This document shows, piece after piece, positions 11,265 through 22,735 of a stretch of DNA of 64,000 nt. This stretch comes from Membranipora membranacea (taxonomy: Eukaryota > Bryozoa > Gymnolaemata > Cheilostomatida > Membraniporidae). The position numbers were made by a program, and so were the translations under genes. The stretch lies in NCBI GenBank assembly GCA_914767715.1, contig OU612074.1, positions 139,501 through 203,500 on the forward strand, written 5' to 3'. The notes beneath the pieces are model-generated. The model was not told the origin of the DNA, made no database searches, and saw only the letters and a list, made by a program, of their open reading frames with translations. Numbering within the stretch: position 1 is the stretch's first letter; the number at the start of each line of letters is the position of its first letter.

Positions 11265-13480
11265 ATATGACATCAGCTGGTCGTATGTATAATCTGGCTG
11301 AAAGTGGTGCGTTTGACAGCCAGGGATTTAATAGGGCTGGGTTTGACAGACTCGGATATAACAGACTGGGTTATAATGGAGATGGATTTGAGAAGAATGG
11401 ATATGATGTACAAGGGTAAGTTATGTTATGGTCTCCTGTTATGGCTCATTAGGATAAATGAATATGTTGAGGTCTCATTCACTCACATGTACCAGGCCTT
11501 AATGGTTTTTTGGAAGGCGACCATGGCCAGTCTTTAAGGGCTGGCTGTGACATGTACCAATATTATGTAACAGTGTGTCCTTGGATCATAATTAGACAAC
11601 ACTTCGTCGAGTTGCCAAGTTTTCATTGTGATTATAGTAATAACTCTTACAAAAGTTGTGACTAGAGTCCCTGTGCTTTACCGGTTCTGACAGTAAATAT
11701 TGCATTTTAATATCTCTTTTATGCAGCTTGTGTTTGAATATTCTCTTCTTTAGCACAAATCCTGATATCCTTACACCTCTCTATTGATGAGTGACTGTAT
11801 TTTCCCTCAGTGGTTATTCTTTATTTCAGATATGACAGATACGGTTTTGACAGCTCTGACATGTCTAAGATGGGAGTAACTCGTACAGGGGAGACAACCC
11901 GATATTGTAACCCTTCTGTATTGGACAGGCAGAACTTCACTAGACTTGGTGTAGATATAAGAGGTATAGACTTTGCCGGTCGGGATATATTCGGATATGA
12001 CAGTCGCGGTTATGACAGGTGAATATGACTTAGTTATTGACTCCATAACACATGGAGGTGTTGATGAGATCAGGCAGTGAATTTACCAATTGCCAGATTT
12101 TGAAACTGGTCTTAATTTATGACATTTAGGGTTTTTCGCACCCTACAGGTATTGGTTGCAGAGAATGATTATATTCAGCAGGTTGACGATCAATCTTAAT
12201 CTATTCAAAGAATTAAGTTTGGAGACTGCATCACTTCTGGAAAAACCTAATACTTTAGCATACTGTAGGACTCTGCAGACCTCTTACATTACTTAAACTA
12301 CTGCTGCCACTCATGCAAATTTGTACTCATTGAATTCTGCATAGCTCCAAGATAATTAATTGAGACTTAAATCTCATAATTGTCACCTAATGAGCAAATA
12401 ATTTGCACAAACTGATCTTCAAAATCAGGGCATGAAATCTACGCACCAGCTAATGATGCACTAGTAAGCCGGGAAACTACGGCAGTGCCGGTAGATAATT
12501 AATTTCATACCCTAATTTTGATGATCAGTTTGTGCAAATTATTTGCTCATTAGGTGACAATGCTGAGATTGCAGCCTCATTTTATTAGTTTTGAGCTATA
12601 CAGGATTCTGTAAGCACACATTTGGCTGTGTGGCAGCAGTGGTTTAAGTCGATTACTGTGCAGCGTAACTCAAGATACGAGCATAACCCTTCAGGAGACT
12701 GCAGACCTCATACTTTCTTAAAGTAATATAACCCTGGTGAGATACAGATAAGTCTTACCACTCGTTCTTCTCTTACGTCAGTGATGGATGTAATGGACAC
12801 TACAATAATGGATATGACAACATAAAACAGAAGTTTGAGTTAGATCTGGAGTTATCTACTATCAGTCAGAGAGATTTAGATAAGATAAGACGACTCTGTC
12901 AGGATATAAAGCGGCCAGAGGAGAGGTTATTCCGGGTATGTGTGTAGACTATTTTCTCTCATCACTACATATAATATTATTGAGCCCATTGACAATATAA
13001 TGTGTTAGGCTGGATGACTACATTTAATAGCACATAATATTATCCCCGGGAGCAAAGCTCAGTTGACAAAAGCTAAACTCTGATTTGAAATTTTAAAAAA
13101 AGCGACAGTGATTGTCATCTGCTCTTCTGCTGTCATGAGAAATGTATATTTGTATATGGGAAATGTTTGTCTTTGATGCTACGCTTTGTTTTTTTTCTTA
13201 AACTGAAATCAAACTTAATAAGATGACAGTATCTTTAGTCATATAAGTGATACCTGGTTATTTGATTTGACCCGTAATCCATTCCGAACTGGTGACTGAG
13301 TGAGTGGCTGTAGTTAATGATTTTATCTTTTTTCACAGATAAATCGGGTAATAATAGACAGATTTCACTCATTAAGAGGTAACAGAGCCAGTGTAGAGTT
13401 ATCTGATCCTGACAGCTCATCTACAGCCGAGGAGGAAGAGAGTGTGCGGATTCCCTCTGGCCCAGATAGGAGGTTAGATT
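11265..13480 (+). CDS. Exons encoding G-[YF]-[DN]-x-x pentapeptide repeats
   Basis: Exons in matching phase: 11265-11415 (ATG at 11267), 11830-12018, 12782-12935, and one starting at 13339. The first two encode a five-residue repeat, for example GFDRLGYNRLGYNGDGFEK, continuing YDRYGFDS and ending DIFGYDSRGYDR. The third begins with CNGHYNNGYDN and changes to a charged helical segment (LDLELSTISQRDLDKIRRLC). The fourth is acidic and Ser-rich. The last donor is unclear, so the link to the VWC exons from 13842, on the same strand and 360 bases on, is likely but not shown by phase. No function known to me. The regular Gly/Tyr/Asp spacing suggests an extended extracellular or structural repeat. 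No signal peptide was found at the chosen start. Confidence 0.6.
12270..12680. repeat. Foldback (inverted-repeat) element in an intron
   Basis: Two long arms face each other. The left arm, about 12378-12435, reads tgtcacctaatgagcaaata and on. The right arm, about 12508-12563, ends tttgctcattaggtgacaat. An outer, more diverged pair (actgctgcc near 12300 and ggcagcagt near 12632, plus ctgcagacctc on both sides) extends it. MITE-like, with no coding capacity. Confidence 0.7.
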
Positions 13481-13841
13481 TACTTGTTAACTTTTTAATT
13501 GTGTTACAATTTGTATAATTATAATTACAATAATAAGTGGAAAAGTAGAATTTAGAAATCTGGCTATGACATGTCCTATGGTTGAGTGCCAATCCTTCTA
13601 GGTTTTATGTACTGCTTTTCAGCTCCCGAAATTATCTTGATTCACAACCAGAACTATGACAGCACTAAGGTAAATCTGTTATTATGTTGTAGGTTTTGTA
13701 TAAAATTAGATCTGTACTTACACTAAGGTTTACTGTGACTATGAGCTTTGATCTGATTCAAACTCTTTAAATTCTATGACATTTTCCAAATATGTTAGCT
13801 CAGTTCTATATTATTGGACTATTACTCTTCTGCTCTGACAG

Positions 13842-16800
13842 GTTGTTTAGACACGAGTAGTGATCAAACTTATCAGGAAGGTGACAGCTGGACAAAAGGT
13901 GACGGGTGTAAGAGGTGTCAGTGTGTGACAGGCTCTGTGACACGTGTCGACTGTCAGCGAGTGACGTGTCCTTATCCTGACACATCGGGCTGCTGTCCTG
14001 CATGTGACGGTGAGTGAAGTAGCGTAGATATAAGGGGTTTGGGGTTTGATAACAACACAACAACTACCTGATAATTTAATTTGGTCAAAAGTACCACGAA
14101 TGTCATTGCAACGAGCGACTGTCATAGCATTGCGGATCTCATCTTAGTTTGATATTGTAGGTTGAGAACGCGGTTAACCCAGAGCACTTCCTTTTTATAA
14201 TCTCACATGGATAGTTCTATCAATGTGACGGGTGTTCTGTTTTGCAGGTTGTACTTATGAGGGTGAAAAGTATAGAAGTGGGCGGTATTTAGATCGAAGC
14301 TCCGCCCCTGTGATCAGTGCCAGTGTAGAGGAGGTCATGTAACATGTGGTACAAGGAGTTGTCCCTCTCTTGGTGTATGGTGACAGCCTATGACTGTAGA
14401 GGGCGCTTTTTGTCCTATATTTCTGAGCTGCGGTAATAGAAGGAATGGAGATGAATGGAATCAGGAACGGTGCACTGTGTATAGATGTGCAGTAAGTACA
14501 AACTATAGGTGTAGATTTTATGTAATGTAATGTAGTCCGTTTTGTCTTCGTCAAGCAACCCCGGAGAGTAGCTTAGAATAGATAGTTTTAGCAAGTAATT
14601 GTGGCACCACAGTTTTAAACCAGTTCTGCGTTTTATGAAATTCTTTTAACTGTATAAATACAGCTTGAGAAGTATCTTTCACTAATCTTCTTTGTGTAAT
14701 GATGGACTTCTATTTTTTCTCAGAGGATGGAGACTACTAGATGTGAGACTCCTCGATCCAGGATTGGGGCGCTTATCAATCCCCGCACTGACCTGCAGTC
14801 ACAAGCTGCTTCGAAAGGACTTGTCCGCATGCTTGTGACAACGTCCTAGACTTAATGCAGTGACAACTTGTATAGGTAGCCAAGCTGATGAAGCTAGGTT
14901 TTAGGTCTCACTTGCTCATCCCATAAACATCTTATGTTATTTTGATATTTGTTTGGTAATAGCAAAAACTCCTTGGATTCCGGTTGTTGTCCTGCCGAGC
15001 TTTACAGAAAGACAACTCCTTGAAAATATAACTTAGTGGTTATTATTGTATATATATATTAACTTGTAGGTTGTGAATATTCGGGTGACCAGTATAGGGA
15101 TGGAGCTGTATTCTCTCCCAGATTTGATCCTTGTATGAACTGTACCACAGAGTGAGATGTGGTAACGTCCGCTGTCCATGCACTACACAGGAGCTAAAGT
15201 GCTCCAGACCTTTTGCTCTACCTGGAGACTGCTGTCCCTCATTTTGTCCTAGTAAGTCAGACTTGTGATTTCGAGTCACAGACTGAGATTTATGAACACA
15301 AGACTTGACTTACCCTTAAACTGAACTCAGTGACTAACATTTCTTCTCCATGGCCTCCACATCTCATGTGATTTCTGACAAGATAAGACAATGGGTATTC
15401 AAATTTACTGCCTAAAACAGAAAGTTCCCCTCGCATAATATTCCGAAACCATAAATGCTGTTATTTGTAGCCTGTGTTTCTGAGGGAGTAGAGTACAGAC
15501 ATGGTGTTAGTTGGAGCCCCTCTACCCATCCCTGTGGTAGATTTATATGTTATGATGGTCAGATATCATGTAGACCTAATAGACGCTGTGATAAGATCTG
15601 CTCTTATGGAGATATAGAAACAGGCAGTTGCTGTTCTCCCTGTACAAGTATGTTATATACTATTATCTATTATTTATATTATTATCAATTCTATCTACTA
15701 TTCTATACATCTTCTCTCGTTATTTGCTGTTTATATTGTTATATTATATTCATTTAGTTATATACAATTCATATCATAATTTGCGATTTAAATACTATTT
15801 ATATCATTTCATAACATTTATATCAATAAATAGTATTTATACAATCCATTATTATATAATATATTGTTTCTCATTTTTGGGTATATGGTGACAGTACATA
15901 TTGCGTCTTAATGCTGTTCTTTTATTATTGTACAACCTGCATACAAAGTAGAGTCTATTTCTGATTACTTATTGTTATTTGATTTGTGTTATTTCATGAG
16001 AAGGTTTTGAACTGGACCACTCTCTCCTGGACTTTACCACAAGTGAGAACCCTTGTTATCGAGAGCGGAACATATTCAAGCTCGACTTTTACAGTCAATT
16101 GAAGTCTTCATGAGCTTTGTGATTCTAAAACAAAACACCTCTAAGCTTTCCCAGCCTGGGGGCCATCGGGTTTGGGGGGGGGGTGCAACAGTCTGGAAGG
16201 CTCAGGCTGCATCAGAGCAAGTTCCAACATATTACATCACCAGTTATCCTATGTTCTACTCTGCCCTTCTTTATTACAATCTGTATATTATACAGATTGT
16301 TTGTTGGATGGTGAGATACACAGAGATCGATCATCGTTCTCACATCAGACACAGAGAGGTTGTGCTGATTGTACGTATACTCAGGGAAACATAAGATGTA
16401 CATCTGCCTCTCAAACATGTCTACCTAGTGACGTTGCTAATCCTATACAGGTTGGTGTATTACGTTAATAGGTCATGTAAGCGCCAATGACCCCTAACTC
16501 CAAACAGCAATTCTTGACATTCTGGACAACAGTTGGCATGCTTGCTATTCGCAGCCAGATGCTTGTTGCCATTTTGGTCGAGGGTGTTGAGTCCCACTGG
16601 GACAGAAGTCTTGATTAATCATTCCGGCCCCTTGCACCCTTTGGTGAATATACCTCCTTATTAATAAGGTCAGGGAGATTATTTCAGTCGTAGTACTGGA
16701 AACTCTCAAACATGAAATTATAAAAAGGTTATAAAAGTTATAAAACATATTAGAAATGTTCATGTACACTTTGTATGGATTACAACTTATAGTAATAATT

Positions 16801-19676
16801 AATACCAATCACAAATCCTTCGGGATACTTTCAGATAGAAATCCAAAAAGCAGCTACAACCTTCAAACTAATGAATCCAATTGATTAAATTTAATTCATT
16901 ATTATCTATTTTTATTTCACTCAGCATTTCTTGATTTCCACAACTATACATATAATCTGTTTGTTGTGATTTCTATTTTCTTTCTGCGTCATTGATAACA
17001 TTGTAGATACCGAACTCATGCTGCTCTCAGTGTCCGGGTTGTAGTAACGAACGCTCTCATGGACATCGGTGGACAGATGAGGAGAACTCCTGTGAGATCT
17101 GTGAATGTCGGGATGAGAGGATCAGCTGTAGCAGACAGTCTTGTCCTGTAAGTAGATATTATATTATATTATATTATATTATATATGAGTGTGAGGATGT
17201 TTTGTCAGCGACTCAGGAGTAATTGTCACGTTTGTCGATTATGAGACAATAAGCTAAAGGTTGGAAAGGGGAAATTCTGGTCCGTTTTTATTAGTATCAC
17301 CCAAGAGAATCAATTATTCTCTAATGCACACCAATCAATATGACCACCATACTTTTCCCCTCCATCAAAGCTAGTGGAGCCTGGATAGGTTCGGATATTT
17401 GCTAGAAAAATAATCAAGTTGAAGGGACAACACTTTGAATCACCAGATACAAAGCAACTTGTTACTAGCCAATAGAAATTAAAAACAAATCAAACTAATG
17501 AACCCCTGGAAGTTACCACTGATGCATTAGTTCCGTTCGAGGACAGGCTGTATCCTCCATATTACAAAAACCACTGAAGGGACGGTGATACTACGATTGT
17601 TGCACTGTGACATCATAATAATACAAGTTTCATTGCTTATTACCACCCTCTCATATTGTATCAGTTCCTATTCCTGTATATTATACTATGATCCCTGTGT
17701 ATATTATGATACAGGAGTTAGATTCTGGATTTGACTTGAATCACCCTTCAGGGTCATAGTGGAGGACGACGTCGTGTGAGATGTGCCGCAGTCAGGACGG
17801 ATGGATCTCTTGTGAGGATGTCATATGCCCAGAAGTAAGAGATCAGTCACATGATACAGATGTTATATTTGGAAATGTTCATGTTTCTCATTGGTATTGC
17901 ATCTGGATAATAAAGAATAATTGATGTTGCTTTTAACCATAAAATTGCGATTGAAATTGTATGTAATTTTTGCCCTCTCAAGGCGCAGCATGGACTAATA
18001 AATAACTGATATCGTTTGTCTTTTTTTAAATCTATAAGCCGATTGATCCTATCAAATAACGCCACATAATGTTCCAAGCAGTTCATACAGGTCTAACTGG
18101 AGGCAAAATAATTTAAATAGTGGTGTTATAATCAGAGTATGTGTGTTGTGTTGATTAATTTGTTGCCTGTTTACAGTGATTACCGGCTGTGATTGCCCAG
18201 TTACTCTCACTGATGATTGCTGCCCGTCGTGTAACTCTGGATGCTCAGTAGATGACGTTACGTACTCAGAAGGGGAGAAGGTAGATAGAGGTGATCCATG
18301 TGTAACCTGCTACTGTAACTATGGTACGACCAGATCAGACTCTGATTGGCCGGCCTGAAAACAATCAACTTTTAATGATTTGTTAGAAATAAATCAATTT
18401 CGGGTATAAATCATCTTTGGTTTGTCAAACAGTGATTAGTCAATGATGATCAACTGACTCTAAATAACCTCAGAATTGATCTCAGTTCTTTATTTTTTTT
18501 TAATATTGGATAATTGGCTCAGAAGAATAAATGTATAAGTCTATCCTAACCTTCTATTTGAACCACTGTTATTAGTTTTACTTATACATCGTATAATTAT
18601 AATGATAAGTGATGATCATGTACAGGTAATCTGGAGTGTTCTTACTGGTCCTGTCCGGTTCTACTCGATGGCTGTATGTCTAAAGATAGAAATGAGACTG
18701 AATGCTGTGAGGTTTGTCTAGATTGCGTGAACACTAGTCCAGAGCCACCCCAACCATCAGTGATCGGCAGTCCACCACTAGGTCCAGGACTTATCTACCA
18801 GCCGCTGGATACACCGAGAAAACTCAAAAGCACATCAGTTCATACTGAGTATGTAATGTATATACACATTGTGGTCCATCCCTGGTAATGTATGATAATA
18901 ATATGTAGAAATACAGGTTTTACCTGATAGCAATCACCAGAATGTCCCTACAGAATAGTGGATCACCACCTCAAAGTTAGAGAAAGACAAGCTTATCTCA
19001 CATCCAAACCATAGCTTTTATATTTTCTCCACCTCCATTTCTTATCTTTATCACACAGAGAGAGAAGGGTATACAATAAGGAAACTTTCAGCGATTAGGT
19101 ATGTGACAGGGGTGTAGTGACTTGTAGCCTTGTGTCTGAGTGCCCTCCGACTGACTGCTCCGCCCCTCGTACTGATGGATGCTGCCCGAGCTGACACGGA
19201 TGTGACTTTACTACAGGACCTCTCGAGTAAGTTACAAATCAGCCATCGATGGAGACTGAAGTCTTCACCATTTGTTCCTAGAACCTCCATCTCGATATGT
19301 CTCTGAGCTTATTGTTTTCTTTAAGGGTTGAGATCTCACCACAAAATTTTCTTCCATTTTTGACAAAATAATATAACTAATATAGTGCAATATAACGTGG
19401 TTGAAACATCATATTATTGTCTAAATATAACATGAAGGATTCTGTTCATTCTTATCAATGTTACTTGTTTACTGTGGCCCTATTTGATTTGCTGTTTCCC
19501 ACCTAAGCTCTCATATTACAGACAATAATGTAGTACAATTAGAGTTTTATACTGATATTATAGGTACGGACAGGTAGTACGTATGCCAGACCAGCCGAAG
19601 GTGTGTCAGTCTACTTGTATGGGTCTATTAAGTGGTGAGGTCAGCTGTAACTCTGTCTGCTCAGTAGTTATGACCT
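13842..19676 (+). CDS. Multi-domain von Willebrand factor C (VWC) protein, kielin/chordin-like
   Basis: VWC domains are extracellular Cys-rich modules that often bind BMP-type ligands (chordin, kielin/chordin-like, crossveinless-2). Exons by eye, mostly phase 1-1: 13842-14009, 14248-14491, 14724-14850, 15070-15251, 15471-15647, 16296-16450, 17007-17147, 17752-17834, 18177-18323, 18626-18850, 19110-19226 and 19564-19676. Together they give about ten VWC units with the C-x2-C-x-C and CCPxC signatures: CKRCQC and SGCCPACDG in the first, GSCCSPC in the fifth, CEICEC in the seventh, DDCCPSC before the ninth. Several units are split across exons. Damage: shifts near 14303, 15150 and 17757, each repaired by one extra base, and a TGA in place of an expected Cys codon in CCPS-C at 19190. 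No transmembrane segment was seen; a Pro-rich stretch follows CCEVCLDC at 18750-18840. Confidence 0.8.
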
Positions 19677-20345
19677 GTAAGTACACTTATTACTAGTAAC
19701 AGCTACTGACCATAAGCATAGATGCATAACATAATATATATATATATATATGCTGTGTTGCCTGTAGTCCATGAGTTATTTGTATCACAATCTTGAGAGC
19801 GTTTAGGAAATTTCTAATCAGAAATCATCATGAAAATCATGCATAATTATTATGTGTCAGCCTTGCAGCATTTAAAGACAGTTAGATGTTGGATGTGGAG
19901 ATGGCTGATGATTGTGTGAGATGTAGGTATATCAGCTGAAATCGTGTTGCTGGCAATGATTGTTCATGGGTATTCGCCCCTCTTTCTTATAAATTCGCAG
20001 GTGTGATATTTTGTGCCAACAAAGAATGTGAATCAAGTATGACGAATTCGAGGATGCCAAACAAGTGAATGTCGAATACTATCCACTTTACCTTCTTGAT
20101 GGCGTAATGATATTCTCTACACAAAACCCTATTTGGACACTGTCATCACGACATCTTCTTACTGTTACTTCAACGAGGTCATTGTCGCAAGCTTCTCATA
20201 TTTCTGGAATCTTTCCGTTTGGTTCCAGATTATACAGCTAATCACAAGTGTAAAATTATTATCATTATCATGAGCGTCTATGATATATTATGATAATTTT
20301 ATGATGTGGACTGTTTATAATAAAAGTGAATTGGATCACACATAT
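19677..20345. other. Intergenic, AT-rich
   Basis: Contains a short (TA)n run near 19731-19750 and no gene I can recognise. The VWC gene may have further exons here that were missed. Confidence 0.4.
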
Positions 20346-20525
20346 GATACCTTATTATTCTGTGTAGCCACCAGTATACCGAAGGTATTAGAAAATACTC
20401 AAACACTCCTAAAAGAAGCATCAACATGGTACAAAAACAACCTCTTAACACTAAATAATTATTGCAAAAACACAATTCTGTATTTTCTCAACCGAAATCT
20501 TAAAAACTTTAACCATATTGACCAG
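20346..20525 (+). mobile_element. Small reverse transcriptase fragment
   Basis: The translated stretch SIPKVLENTQTLLKEASTWY followed by NNLLTLNNYCKN resembles the LINE reverse transcriptase segment after the catalytic FADD box. Only about 60 codons survive, and they run directly into a tandem repeat. Confidence 0.55.
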
Positions 20526-20672
20526 GAGGGAGTGAAGAGCACCTGCTGAGCTGAGTCAGGAGGGAGTGAAGAGCACCTGCTGAGCTGAGTCAGGAGGGAG
20601 TGAAGAGCACCTGCTGAGCTGAGTCAGGAGGGAGTGAAGAGCACCTGCTGAGCTGAGTCAGGAGGGAGTGAA
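20526..20672. repeat. 34-bp tandem repeat, about 4 copies
   Basis: Near-identical units of aggagggagtgaagagcacc plus tgctgagctgagtc, lying between two pieces of LINE reverse transcriptase. Confidence 0.9.
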
Positions 20673-20689
20673 GAGCTGACACAGCCCCA

Positions 20690-22290
20690 CAGTCAGAACA
20701 CGGACAATTCCCATCGTCATGGAAGAGATCATCTATTAAACCGATCCCTAAGTCCCCTGGGGCGTCTGCCCCTAAGGACTTCAGACCAGTGGCATTAACA
20801 GCAGTTATGGCTGAGGTTTTTGTGAGACTGCTGTCCAGATTCATCACCCCGTGTCTGACTGATCGACAACAGTATGCATACCAACCAAACAAGTCGACTG
20901 AAGATGCGTTAGCCTACCTACTGGACACTGTAACATCTCACCTAAAAACTTTGCCGGGTGTTTGTTTATAGACTTTACTAGTTTGTTCAACACTATGAGT
21001 CCGACCATCTTAACGCATCAACTCGTGGATATGGAACTGCATAGTAATATCATAAACTTAGTCTACAGTTTCATGACTGACAGGTCTCAACGTGTTATAA
21101 CTGAAGCTGGTATCTCTGATAGCCGAACCACTAACATCGGTAGCCCTCATGGGTGTGTATTGAATCCTGTGTTGTTTTCTCTATATATTCAAGACATGCC
21201 TATCCCTGACTACAGCTCATATCATCTTATTAAAGGGCAACCAAGGTTTCAAACAACTTCTCATTGATGGCCATTGATTAATAGCAGATTGCACCTTCTG
21301 CATGGGGAAAAGACAAAATATAATTCGGATGATTATTCAGCCAGAATTCTTGTGAAACATTTCTTCCATCAGGTACTCAAACTCAGCTAAAAGAGAATAC
21401 CACATAGCAGTTTCCTGTTCCTGTTATTATTTAGCCTGTGCTCTATAATTATTACAGCAAAGTCTTGGAACCTCCCCTAAACTGAAGTGTTACCCAGCTT
21501 AGAGTCAGCAACTACTTTGAGTTTTGCATCGCGTAATGCACAAAGCTGATGCTGCCCAGCACATTATTTGCTACCCATTAATGCGTTGCTGCGAAACCTT
21601 GGTTGCCCTTTAAGTACGCCGATGACACCATCCTTCTCAAGCTACTTAGTAACACTGTGCCATCAACATTACCATCTGCGGTTAATGAACTTATTGACTG
21701 GTTCCAATCCAACGAGCTAGTCCTAAATGTCAGCAAAACTAAAGAACTAATTATCAGTAATATGAGGGACAACCCCACCTGTGATGGTTTAGTAATAGAT
21801 GGCACTGCCGCAGAACAGGTTGACTCATTCAAATATCTGTTGTTGATAAGAAGTTAAACTTCAGAGCAAACACACAGGCTGTCGTAAAAAAAGCCCGTAA
21901 ACGCATTTACATTATGAAAAAACTCTACTCCTTGAATATATCATGTCCAATCAGAACTAAGTGCTATTTAACTTTTATTCAATCTGTTTTTATCTACATA
22001 TCTCTGTACCATTTTTGGTCATGTTTCTAAAACCTGTCAATCTGATCTAGACAGTGTCATCAGTCTAGCAAGCTCCATGGCTCACTATAACTTTCCATCT
22101 ATAAGTGCCATATATGAACAATGTTTCAAACAGAGATGCCTACGCATGTACGCTACAGACAGCATCCCCTATTTGAACTGGAGCAACTGCCCTCAGGCAG
22201 GTACCGACAGCTAAAATGTCGTATTGACCTCAGAAAATACTGTTTTAGAAACCTATCCATTAAATTCCTGAACTCCGTATTTTAATTTCA
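20690..22290 (+). mobile_element. LINE (family with CPSGRYR C-terminus), broken
   Basis: Reverse transcriptase motifs run through several frames: KDFRPVALTAV, then QQYAYQPNKSTEDA, FIDFTSLFNTM, and GSPHGCVLNPVLFSLYI (normally a PQG box, here PHG). Then comes a 376-bp MITE, after which YADDTILL and LNVSKTKELIIS follow. The C-terminus LPSGRYRQLKCRIDLRKYC is near 22190-22250. Two other LINE copies in the window (53279-54340 and 27195-28010) have the same C-terminal CPSGR box. Dead copy, lying between two convergent host genes. Confidence 0.85.
21234..21609. mobile_element. TTAA-flanked MITE (piggyBac-like) inserted in the LINE
   Basis: Inverted ends agggcaaccaaggtttc and gaaaccttggttgccct, flanked on both sides by TTAA (21230-21233 and 21610-21613). 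It interrupts the LINE reverse transcriptase just before the YADD box. Taking out the element and one TTAA puts the two halves in a single frame, which fixes its borders exactly. 376 bp, non-coding. Confidence 0.9.
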
Positions 22291-22470
22291 CAACTGAATT
22301 TTTTAACCAGATGTCCTGATCTTAATTATGTGTATGCGTTGACAATTAGTAACTGATCTTTTTACATTTTTTCTCACATTTTTATTGCTCGAACAAGACA
22401 AAATATTTCTCAGACTTACGTTGGAGACAGGAATAAACTATCTATCTCTCTATCTTATCTGACAGCTTAG

Positions 22471-22682
22471 TCTTATGTTTGAAAAAGAGGTAGCAGGTCT
22501 CTGATAACTACTCTCTCTTTCTCTCTCTCTCTCTCTGAACTGCTCGTTGATGTTTGTCTGTAAGAGAAAACAATAAACCATGTGAGACGACAGCTCTGTA
22601 GACGTAGTATTATTTGAGGAGCATTCAAAAAATTATCACATTTGCAGATAAGGCTCAAGCTGTAACTGGATGTGTATTGTGG

Positions 22683-22735
<53 letters not shown>

